A stretch of DNA of 64,000 bases from Rubrivirga sp. SAORIC476. GTDB lineage: Bacteria; Bacteroidota; Rhodothermia; Rhodothermales; Rubricoccaceae. The notes beneath the pieces were generated by a model. The model was not told the origin of the DNA. It ran no database searches and saw only the letters and a list, made by a program, of their open reading frames with translations. Position numbers and translations under genes: made by a program. Location: positions 55,572 to 119,571 of the forward strand of contig NZ_MVOI01000012.1 of NCBI RefSeq assembly GCF_002283555.1, read 5' to 3'. Below are positions 52,791 to 59,325 of this stretch, in pieces; the stretch's first letter is position 1, and each line of letters starts with the position of its first letter.

Positions 52791-53048
52791 CTACGGCCGA
52801 ACCATCACCAGCAGCACGACGAACATCACGAGGACCCCGGCGAGCACGGCCCCCACGATGGCGACCGCGCTCCAGTCCACGCGGCCGCGCTCCCGCACGC
52901 CCGACGGCCCGTTCCGAAGCCGATCCAGCATACGCGCCCGCGCCTCGGCGTTCGGCTCGCCCCGATCCGCTGGTCGACGAGTCGACCGAGGCGGACCGGG
53001 CCTCCGCTTGGGCGTCGCCTGGAACACCTTGAGCTTGTACAGCGACAC
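52791..53048 (-). CDS. Small single-pass membrane protein at the end of the flotillin operon
   Basis: An 85-residue protein: a basic, Pro/Arg-rich N-terminal 55 residues and a C-terminal hydrophobic segment (VAIVGAVLAGVLVMFVVLLVMV). GTG start at 53048, two bases after the flotillin stop, so almost certainly co-transcribed with it. Topology predicts a cytoplasmic head and a tail anchor. No known family. A role as accessory factor of flotillin is an inference from position. Confidence 0.6.
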   Translation of the reverse strand: MSLYKLKVFQATPKRRPGPPRSTRRPADRGEPNAEARARMLDRLRNGPSGVRERGRVDWSAVAIVGAVLAGVLVMFVVLLVMVRP

Positions 53049-53050
53049 CG

Positions 53051-54583
53051 CTACAGCTCGTCCGCCTCGGTGGGCGGCTCGAGGAGCGTGGGCGGGGCGC
53101 CATCGCCCGACGCTGCGGGCACGGGCTTGGTCTCACCGAACTGCTGCGCGAGGGCCAGCAGGTCCACGCCCGTGAGGCTCTTGATGAGTTCCGGCGTGGT
53201 CGCCATCAGGTTGGCCACCGAGTCGGTGACCCGGCCGACGCCCTGCCCGCCGCCGGTGTCGACGACGGTGAGCTTCTGGATGGACGCCAGCGGCGCGGCG
53301 ACCTCGCGGGCGAGGGCGGGCATCATGGTCGCGAGCAGGTCGAGCACGGCCGCCTCGCCGTAACGGGCGAAGGCCTCGGCGAGCTTCTCCTTGGCCTCCG
53401 CTTCGGCGAGGCCGCGCTGGAGGACGACCTCGGCTTCCGCCAGGCCCTCGGCGCGTGTCGCGTCACCGACGGCTTGACCGTCGAGCCGCTTGGCCTCGGC
53501 CTTGGCCTTTGCCTCGGCTTCGATCTCAAACTGACGGGCTTCCGCGCGGCGCATCTGCCGCAGCTTGTCGGCCTCGGCCGCCTGCTCGACGGCGTAGCGA
53601 TCGGCGTCGGCCTTCTTCTTGACCTCGGAGTCGTACTGCTTCTCGCGGCGCTCGATCTCGAGCTTCTCCAGGTCCACCTCGCGCTGCTTGCGGACGAGTT
53701 CGACCTGCATCTGCTCCTCGACCACGACCCGCTGAGACGTCGCCTCCTGGACGGAGTAGGCGAGGTCGGCGGCGGCCTTGGCGGTGTCCTGCTCCTTCTT
53801 GAAGGCGGCCACCTTGAGTTCCTTCTCCTTGTTGGCCTCCGCCACGTTCGTGTCGCGGACGAGTTCGGCCTTCTGGCCTTCCTCGTCGGCGTTGGCCTTC
53901 TTGATGCGCGCGTCGCGCGTCGCCTCGGCCTCGGCGATGTCGGCGTCGCGCTTGATCGCGGCGATGCGCGGACGGCCGAGCGCCTCCAGGTAGCCGTTCT
54001 TGTCGCGGACGTCCTTGATGGTGAAGCTCACGATCTGGAGCCCCATCTTCTTCAGGTCCCGCGCGGCGACCGACTGGACCTCCTGCGCGAACTTGTCCCG
54101 GTTGCGATACACCTCCTCGACGGTGAGCGTGCCGAGGATGGCCCGGAGGTGCCCCTCCAGGACCTCGCGCGCCTCCGCGCGGAGTTCTTCGTCCGGCTTG
54201 CCCAGGAACTGCTCCGCCGCCGTCGCCACATCCTCCACGGACGAGCCGACCTTGATGACGGCCACGCCGTCGGTCATCACGGGCACGCCTTCGGCCGTGT
54301 AGACCTCCGGCGTCATCACGTCCAGCTTGTGGGAGAGCAGCGACATGTGCTCGCGCTGCTGCACAATAGGCACGATGAACGCGCCGCCGCCCCGGACGAT
54401 CTTGACCTTCCGCGCGCTCTCGTCGGTGAGCACGTTCTTGCTGCCGAGTGCCGCACCCGTGATGATCATCGCCTCGTCGGGCGAGACCGTCTTGTAGCGG
54501 CTCGCGACGAGCATCACGAGAAAGACTAGGGAGACGACGATGGCGATGCCGACGATGCCTCCGATTCCGAGTAGTTCGAGCAT
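53051..54583 (-). CDS. floT: Flotillin-like SPFH/band 7 protein
   Basis: A 510-residue membrane-domain scaffold. A hydrophobic N-terminal segment (about 1-27, IVGIAIVVSLVFLVMLV) leads into an SPFH/PHB domain (about 30-200, with VSPDEAMIITGAALGSKNV and GGGAFIVPIVQQREHMSL). Then comes a long, Ala/Glu-rich coiled coil (about 210-430, with repeated AEAxAK) and a C-terminal oligomerisation region (TPELIKSLTGVDLLALAQQF). This matches flotillin-1/YuaG. It should organise lipid domains and protein complexes in the inner membrane. NfeD-like partner gene lies directly upstream. Confidence 0.94.
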   Translation of the reverse strand: MLELLGIGGIVGIAIVVSLVFLVMLVASRYKTVSPDEAMIITGAALGSKNVLTDESARKVKIVRGGGAFIVPIVQQREHMSLLSHKLDVMTPEVYTAEGVPVMTDGVAVIKVGSSVEDVATAAEQFLGKPDEELRAEAREVLEGHLRAILGTLTVEEVYRNRDKFAQEVQSVAARDLKKMGLQIVSFTIKDVRDKNGYLEALGRPRIAAIKRDADIAEAEATRDARIKKANADEEGQKAELVRDTNVAEANKEKELKVAAFKKEQDTAKAAADLAYSVQEATSQRVVVEEQMQVELVRKQREVDLEKLEIERREKQYDSEVKKKADADRYAVEQAAEADKLRQMRRAEARQFEIEAEAKAKAEAKRLDGQAVGDATRAEGLAEAEVVLQRGLAEAEAKEKLAEAFARYGEAAVLDLLATMMPALAREVAAPLASIQKLTVVDTGGGQGVGRVTDSVANLMATTPELIKSLTGVDLLALAQQFGETKPVPAASGDGAPPTLLEPPTEADEL

Positions 54584-54603
54584 GGGTCTGAGGGTGTGTG
54601 TGT

Positions 54604-55191
54604 CTATCGAGTCTGAAGTCGTGCGTGAGGGGTCGCGTCGGTCGCCACGGTGAGGTCCTCACGGTCCAGCGGAGCGACGCGCAAGACGCCCTCGCGGTCC
54701 ACCTCTACCACTACCACGGCGGTGCCCGAGGGGATCGGCGCGCCGGAGAACGAAGCCGCCGTCTGGAAGGTGGTGCTGGCCCCCATGCGGACGATCACTT
54801 CGCCGAAGCCGCCTTCGGGAACGCCGGTCGTCAGTTCCCCGGTCTTGCCCGCGTACTCGCGGACGGAGAACCCGGTCGAGTTCTCGCTCGCCTTCATGGG
54901 CTTGACGTAGATCAGGTGGAGGGCCACGGCCGCGGCGACACCCAGCGTCGCCGCGACGACCACCTCGGGGATGCGTCCGAGGCCGGCATACGCGTCGAGC
55001 AGCAGGCCCGCCCCGCCGAACACGGTCGCTCCGAAGACCCCGGACAGCGGATCGAACACGCCTCCGAGATCGAGCGCATCGAGCGCACCGTCGAGGGCGT
55101 CCATCGCGGCTTCCAGAACATCCCCGAGGAAGACGAGCAGCACCGAGAGCGAGAGGCCACCGAGGAGGCAATACCAGTAGACCGTGGTCAT
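54604..55191 (-). CDS. NfeD-like membrane protein (YuaF-type flotillin partner)
   Basis: A 195-residue protein with an N-terminal helix (about 5-22, WYCLLGGLSLSVLLVFLG), an acidic loop (DALDGALDALDLG), a helix pair (about 50-100) and a C-terminal OB-like domain (about 110-190, with GKTGELTTGVPEGGFGEVIVR and GTAVVVVEVDREGVLRVAPL). This is the NfeD C-terminal domain of YuaF proteins. In Bacillus such proteins are encoded next to flotillin and influence its assembly. First gene of the operon, with flotillin 20 bases downstream. Confidence 0.88.
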   Translation of the reverse strand: MTTVYWYCLLGGLSLSVLLVFLGDVLEAAMDALDGALDALDLGGVFDPLSGVFGATVFGGAGLLLDAYAGLGRIPEVVVAATLGVAAAVALHLIYVKPMKASENSTGFSVREYAGKTGELTTGVPEGGFGEVIVRMGASTTFQTAASFSGAPIPSGTAVVVVEVDREGVLRVAPLDREDLTVATDATPHARLQTR

Positions 55192-55328
55192 CGTCGCGTG
55201 TGTCGAGTGAAAGCAGGTCTACGGTGCCGTATGGACCGGGTTACGATCCGAGTCCGGTTCTCGGAAGGTAGAGCGCTCGCCCCACTCTGTCGAACAGAAC
55301 ACGCCCGGGCGGGCCTCCACGGTAAGAG

Positions 55329-55362
55329 GTCCGCCAGAGCGAGAGCAGTCCGTGGGGCGGAC
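55329..55362 (-). terminator. Hairpin just after the small minus-strand gene
   Basis: A perfect 7-bp stem (GTCCGCC at 55329-55335, GGCGGAC at 55356-55362) encloses a 20-base loop. It begins at the stop codon of the 40-residue candidate gene, reading on the minus strand. The following bases are only mildly T-rich, so a Rho-independent terminator is possible but not convincing. Confidence 0.3.
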
Positions 55363-55484
55363 TATCGGTAGATCGAGTCCAGGATCGACTCCCGGGACGG
55401 GCTGGCTGTCTTGAGCAGCAGCACCGACGACGCGAGGCAGGCAATCCCGATCGCGGCCATCAGGCGGAGGTTCGAAGGGGTCAT
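55362..55484 (-). CDS. Candidate 40-residue single-pass membrane peptide
   Basis: A short frame from ATG 55484 to TAG. One hydrophobic segment (LMAAIGIACLASSVLLL) is flanked by basic and polar ends and followed by SPSRESILDSIYR. No SD, but this is usual here. A hairpin follows immediately. Bacterial small proteins of this kind exist, yet chance frames are also common at this GC; only mild support. Confidence 0.4.
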   Translation of the reverse strand: MTPSNLRLMAAIGIACLASSVLLLKTASPSRESILDSIYR

Positions 55485-55762
55485 GGCGGAACAGGGCGGG
55501 GATCTGGGAGCGCTTCCAAAGATCCTGCCATGCCTCTTCGGCACCCCGACGAGGGACTCAGGCGACCTCAACAGCTCACCGAGTGGTCAGACTCGACACA
55601 TGAATGGCTCCTGGACGTACCGAAATCTCCCCTACCCCCTGCAAGTAATTCTTCTCTCATACCCGCCAAATACACTACCCTTCGGTAGCCGATTCGCACA
55701 CACTCGGGTACAAAGCGCCAGTCGCGTCCGGCCTCATCTCTCCACCACTACCACCACCTCTC

Positions 55763-56104
55763 ATGGCTAAGTCGTCAAAGACTCCCACCTTCGACATGGA
55801 CATCGTAGACAAAAAGGCTGCCGCTGGCATCCTCAAGTCGTCCCGTCAGCGCGGGTCCCGTTCGTCCAAGTACACCCCCATCTACGAGAGCATCTCCGGA
55901 CTGAGCGACGGCGAGTTCCTCGTGCTCCGTTCCATCGACAAGAGCGCCAAGCTGGGCATCTACCAGGGCGTCAAGCGCAACTTCGGCACCGACGTGAAGA
56001 TGGCGTCGGCGCGGGACCGCGACGCGTCCGGTGAGGCCTACACGCTCGTCATCGGCCGGGCGACCGACCACGATGAGATGCGCGAGCTCGCCAAGCGCGG
56101 CTAG
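55763..56104 (+). CDS. Small basic protein of unknown function
   Basis: A 113-residue protein, Lys/Arg/Ser-rich at the N-terminus (residues 1-37), then a compact, well-structured-looking alpha/beta region: YESISGLSDGEFLVLRSIDK, AKLGIYQGVKRNFGTDVKMA and GEAYTLVIGRATDHDEMREL. The basic tail and the small fold suggest nucleic-acid binding, but no family is certain. The leader (55732-55762) is of CCACCACTACCACC type, strongly C-rich and lacking an SD. Its stop codon shares the tetranucleotide CTAG with that of the convergent carbonic anhydrase gene. Confidence 0.75.
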   Translation: MAKSSKTPTFDMDIVDKKAAAGILKSSRQRGSRSSKYTPIYESISGLSDGEFLVLRSIDKSAKLGIYQGVKRNFGTDVKMASARDRDASGEAYTLVIGRATDHDEMRELAKRG

Positions 56105-56697
56105 CCGGCGTCCGTCATCCGGTCCTCGGGGCGGCCCGTGTAGAACGGGTTGGCTCCGCCACCTCCTTCGGGAGTCGCCTCGGGGGTCTCGACGCCGCGG
56201 TACATCCTCGCCATGCGGACGTAGTGCGCGGCGTTCGCTCGGTTTCGCTCCACCTCCGCCTCGGTCAAGGGTCGGACGACACGAGCAGGCGACCCGAGCA
56301 CCAGGGAGCGCAGGGGGATGCGGGTCCCTCCGGTGACGAGCGCCCCGGCGCCGACCAGTGACCCGGCCCCGACGACGGCGCCGTCCAGAACCACGGCGCC
56401 CATCCCGATCAGCACGTCGTCCTCGACCGTGCAGCCGTGGACGACAGCGTTGTGCCCGATGGTGACGCCCGTCCCGATCCAGCAGGGGTGGGTGCCCCGC
56501 GAGACGTGGACCGTGGCGTTGTCCTGCACGTTGGAGGACGCGCCCACATGGATCCAGTGCACGTCGCCGCGGAGGGAGGCGCCGAACCAGATGCTGGCGC
56601 CGTCACCCAGGGTGACGTCCCCGACGACCGCGGCAGTGTCGGAGACGTAGACGTCGGCCCCGAGGCGGGGGAAGCGGCCGAGAAAGGAGTCGATCAT
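56101..56697 (-). CDS. Gamma-carbonic anhydrase-family / left-handed beta-helix protein
   Basis: A 198-residue trimeric hexapeptide-repeat protein. Metal-type residues of gamma-carbonic anhydrases are in place: a His in NATVHVSRG (His64), and two His five apart in TIGHNAVVHGC (His82, His87). RGDVHWIHVG and NVQDNA correspond to the conserved Arg and Gln/Asp block. Repeats such as IGTGVTIGHN and VLIGMGAVVLDGAVVGAGSL form the left-handed helix. Bacterial relatives (YrdA/CaiE/PaaY type) may be carbonic anhydrases or acyl-CoA thioesterases. ATG 56697 is chosen; an ATG at 56742 is also possible. Confidence 0.9.
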   Translation of the reverse strand: MIDSFLGRFPRLGADVYVSDTAAVVGDVTLGDGASIWFGASLRGDVHWIHVGASSNVQDNATVHVSRGTHPCWIGTGVTIGHNAVVHGCTVEDDVLIGMGAVVLDGAVVGAGSLVGAGALVTGGTRIPLRSLVLGSPARVVRPLTEAEVERNRANAAHYVRMARMYRGVETPEATPEGGGGANPFYTGRPEDRMTDAG

Positions 56698-56819
56698 GGG
56701 AAGTAGATGCAGGCCGGAGGGCTCGAACGCGCCGGTGGCCATGAGGGGGCGCCTGGGATGGAGGAGGCAGGCGGACCCCCGGCGGGGAGGTGGCGTACGT
56801 CTGAGCCGCCGCCCCGAAT

Positions 56820-57101
56820 ATGGCCCACATCGTCGTCTCCCGCCCGCATTCCCTCGACCCCGACACGGCACACAAGGCCGTCGACGAGGTCGCCGACCGC
56901 CTTCGGCGCGAGTTCGGCGTCCAGACGCGCCGCGAGGGCGGGACCGTCTGGGTGGACGGGCGAGGCGTCTCTGGCCGCTTGGAAGCCACTCCGGACACCC
57001 TCCACGTCGAGGCGACACTCGGGCTGGCCGCCCGGCCGTTCCGCCGACTGCTGCGCCGCGAGATCGAGACCGAACTCGACCGCCTCGCCCCTCTCTCCTG
57101 A
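56820..57101 (+). CDS. Polyhydroxyalkanoic acid system (PHA_gran_rgn) family protein
   Basis: A 93-residue soluble protein. The family pattern is recognisable: ITVxRPHSL-like IVVSRPHSLDPDTAHKAVDE, FGVQTRREGGTVWVDGRGVS and a C-terminal LGLAARPFRRLLRREIETEL. It is a small alpha/beta protein often encoded near PHA-granule genes in proteobacteria; no biochemical function has been established, and no PHA synthase is in this window. It is divergent from the carbonic anhydrase gene and 11 bases before the EcsC-like gene. Confidence 0.8.
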   Translation: MAHIVVSRPHSLDPDTAHKAVDEVADRLRREFGVQTRREGGTVWVDGRGVSGRLEATPDTLHVEATLGLAARPFRRLLRREIETELDRLAPLS

Positions 57102-57112
57102 CCCCATCGACC

Positions 57113-57814
57113 ATGCCCACCACTGTCCGCCGCTTCGTGCTCGACCGCCTCTACCCGACCGTCCTGAACGGCGTGCCCGGTCTCGGGACGCCACAGGACC
57201 GGGCCGCCGACGCCCGACTGGGCGGCGGATCGACCGACGAACAACTCGACCGGTTGGTCCGCCGCCACATCGCCGCATCCGCCTCGGCGGGCTTCTTGAG
57301 CGGCCTGGGGGGGTGGATCACGCTGCCCGTGGTGCTGCCCGCCAACCTCGCTGCGGTGGCCTCGGTCCAGCTCCACATGGCGGCCTCGGTCGCGGCCCTC
57401 GCCGGGCACGCCCCTGAGTTGCCCGGCACGCGCGAGCGCGTCCTGAAGTGCCTCGTCGGTAGCGGCCCCGCGGACCCCGCTCGCGACGCCGAGCAGGAGA
57501 CGCTCGACCGGTTCGGGTTGAAGCTGGCCGAACGCGGCCTCAACTTCGTGGTGGCCACGACGGTGGGCGCCGTGAAGTGGGGCGCCAAGAAGGTCGTCGA
57601 GGGTGGCGTGAAGCGGAAGCTGGTCCGCGGGATCCCCCTCGTCGGCGGCGTGATCGGCGCGGCGTCCGACGGATACGTGACGATGAAGGTCGCCGAGGCA
57701 GCCCGCGCCGAGTTCTTCGGCGGCATCGAGCAGCCGGCCACGCCCGACTTCGCACCGACCTCTGGCGACGGCCTCCCCTCTGGGGTCGTGCCTGCCCCCA
57801 GCGACTCTCGCTGA
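57113..57814 (+). CDS. EcsC-family-like protein
   Basis: A 233-residue protein. Residues about 50-105 are Gly/Ala-rich and hydrophobic (SASAGFLSGLGGWITLPVVLPANLAAVASVQLHM) and recall the EcsC family core with its GFxxGxGGxxxxPxxxPxxL pattern; a C-terminal second hydrophobic stretch (GIPLVGGVIGAASDGYVTM) follows. EcsC proteins are of unknown mechanism; the Bacillus founder is in an ABC transporter operon. It is packed between the PHA-type gene and the next hypothetical gene on the same strand. Confidence 0.68.
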   Translation: MPTTVRRFVLDRLYPTVLNGVPGLGTPQDRAADARLGGGSTDEQLDRLVRRHIAASASAGFLSGLGGWITLPVVLPANLAAVASVQLHMAASVAALAGHAPELPGTRERVLKCLVGSGPADPARDAEQETLDRFGLKLAERGLNFVVATTVGAVKWGAKKVVEGGVKRKLVRGIPLVGGVIGAASDGYVTMKVAEAARAEFFGGIEQPATPDFAPTSGDGLPSGVVPAPSDSR

Positions 57815-57848
57815 CTCCTTTCCATTCTCCTCTCTCCTCCCCTCTCCC

Positions 57849-58235
57849 ATGGACACCATCCCCAACGAAACCGAAGCCGCCGAAGTCGCCGCCACCGTCG
57901 ACGACCTGGAGCGTGGCTTGGCCCAACTCTCGCTCTCCAAAGCGATCAATCGCATCGACGACTGGAAGCGCAAGCTGATGGCCACCGAGCGGACGGACCT
58001 GATGCACATCGGCGCCACCCTCGGAGAACTGCACCAGTCACTCGTCGGCGAGGGCATTGATGGAGCGCGCGTAAGCACCCTGCTCGTCCGCCTCGGCGAG
58101 CAGACCGAGGCCGCCGCCAACGACGTGTCGCCGTCCACCACGGGCGACTCGAACGTGGAACTCCAGCAGGCCCTCAAGCGGCTGGGGTCGCTGTTGAGGC
58201 ATGCCGGCGGAGCACTCGGCGGCACGACCTCCTGA
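57849..58235 (+). CDS. Hypothetical helical protein
   Basis: A 128-residue, entirely helical and acidic protein with no recognised domain; an Asn/Glu-rich N-terminus, then AINRIDDWKRKLMATERTDL and ELQQALKRLGSLLRHAGGAL as amphipathic helices. The leader (57820-57848) is almost pure C/T with no SD. Last gene of the three-gene plus-strand run; it converges on the Gre-like gene with a 48-base gap. Confidence 0.62.
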   Translation: MDTIPNETEAAEVAATVDDLERGLAQLSLSKAINRIDDWKRKLMATERTDLMHIGATLGELHQSLVGEGIDGARVSTLLVRLGEQTEAAANDVSPSTTGDSNVELQQALKRLGSLLRHAGGALGGTTS

Positions 58236-58283
58236 TCCTGTGCCCTCCCCCGGGCCGCCTCGGCGGCCCACCCGGGCTGGCCC

Positions 58284-58784
58284 TCACGGCACGTACCGGA
58301 CCGCCAGCACGACGAGCGGGCGGTCACCAGCGGGCGTCCGGAGCAGGGCGGTGTCGCCCACGCGTTTTCCCGTCAGCGCCCGTGCGATGGGCGACGTAAA
58401 TGCCACCGTGCTCGCCTCGGCGTCCGCCTCGTCGACCCCCACGATGCGGACGGAGCGCTCCGTGCCGTCGGCATCGCGGAGTGTGACGGTCGCACCGAAC
58501 CGCACGTCCTCCCGGTCCACCTCGGCCGGGTCCACGACCTGACTGCGTGCGATGCGCTCGATGAGCCCCTTCAGCTTTCCCGTCAGCATCTCCCGCTCGC
58601 GCGAAGCATCGGGGTGCTCGGCGTCCAGGTCCGCGCGGGCCCGTTCCAGGGCGGCCTTCTCGGCACGGAGCGCGGCGAGGCCGGTCGGCGTGACGTAGTT
58701 GGGGACGCCTGCGGGGAGCGGCGCGCGGGGTGGGACGACGACGGGGACCTCCGGGGCCCCTTCCTTTACGAAGGCTCTGCTCAT
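58284..58784 (-). CDS. GreA/GreB-type transcription elongation factor
   Basis: A 166-residue protein. Residues about 32-98 form the N-terminal helical hairpin (YVTPTGLAALRAEKAALERA, LTGKLKGLIERIARSQVVDP). Residues about 100-166 are the C-terminal FKBP-like domain (VRFGATVTLRDADGTERSVR, SPIARALTGKRVGDTALLRTP). Acidic residues near the hairpin tip (DLDAEHPDAS) could stimulate RNA cleavage in backtracked polymerase. The N-terminal 30 residues are an extra Pro/Val-rich extension, so it may be an unusual Gre or Rnk-like factor. A strong terminator lies just upstream. Confidence 0.85.
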   Translation of the reverse strand: MSRAFVKEGAPEVPVVVPPRAPLPAGVPNYVTPTGLAALRAEKAALERARADLDAEHPDASREREMLTGKLKGLIERIARSQVVDPAEVDREDVRFGATVTLRDADGTERSVRIVGVDEADAEASTVAFTSPIARALTGKRVGDTALLRTPAGDRPLVVLAVRYVP

Positions 58785-58825
58785 CGGGCGACTACGCCTA
58801 CCGCCTCCCCGAGGTGCCCCACATA

Positions 58826-58861
58826 CGAAAAGGGCGCCCCCCGGAAGACCGGAGGGCGCCC
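58826..58861 (-). terminator. Rho-independent terminator of the acidic lipoprotein gene
   Basis: A 13-base arm pair (58832-58844 and 58849-58861, one C/A mismatch) with a 4-base AAGA loop. On the minus strand it is followed by TTTT. It lies between the acidic lipoprotein gene and the Gre-type gene. This is the clearest intrinsic terminator in the window. Confidence 0.85.
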
Positions 58862-58880
58862 AGAAGGCAGAAGCCGAAGC

Positions 58881-59126
58881 TTACTGGCCCAGCGCGTCGG
58901 CGTCGGGCTCACCGGGCTCGTCAATGATCTCGCCGTCGCCGATGACGTCAGCGGAGTCGCCCGGGGCGGCGGTGTCCTCGATGACCTCGTCGACCATGTC
59001 GGCCTGCTCGTCGTAGGAGTCCTCAATCGCGTCGCCCTGGTCCTCGATGGCGTCAGCCTGCTCGGACTGGCACGCGGCGAGGCCGAGGGGGAGGGAGAGG
59101 GCGAGGGTAAGAATGAAAGCGCGCAT
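58881..59126 (-). CDS. Small, extremely acidic lipoprotein
   Basis: An 81-residue protein. The ATG at 59126 gives a signal (MRAFILTLALSLPLGLAAC) with lipobox LAAC (Cys19). The mature 63 residues contain 23 Asp/Glu and no Lys or Arg. They include near-heptad repeats DAIEDQG-DAIEDSY-DEQADMV, so the protein may be an alpha-helical or unstructured acidic spacer. No known family. It is followed by a strong terminator. The start region has no SD and is C-rich. Confidence 0.8.
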   Translation of the reverse strand: MRAFILTLALSLPLGLAACQSEQADAIEDQGDAIEDSYDEQADMVDEVIEDTAAPGDSADVIGDGEIIDEPGEPDADALGQ

Positions 59127-59325
59127 GACGGTTTTCTGTGGGGTGTGGGGTGTGGATGGACTCCAGACGGCGCGAGCGATGGTGCGACGTTCGGGGTCCC
59201 GGGGCAGACGCCCCTGATCTCGCAACGTACATCGTTCCGCTCCGCAAGATCCAATGTGGAATTGTGGAACCGCCCACTTCCCTCCCTGAGCGCCTGAAAT
59301 GGGGGTTCCCCCGGTGACACTCCGC

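Larger units (their letters stand above)
55192..55762. other. Intergenic region with one small candidate gene
   Basis: A 571-base stretch, lower in GC from about 55560 on. It holds a candidate 40-residue minus-strand membrane peptide (55362-55484) with a hairpin directly after its stop. The 3' part, from about 55730, is the long pyrimidine-rich leader of the next plus-strand gene. A small hairpin of CTACC/GGTAG lies at 55675-55688. The flotillin operon promoter should lie near 55200-55300. I see no clear consensus promoter and no tRNA. Confidence 0.45.
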
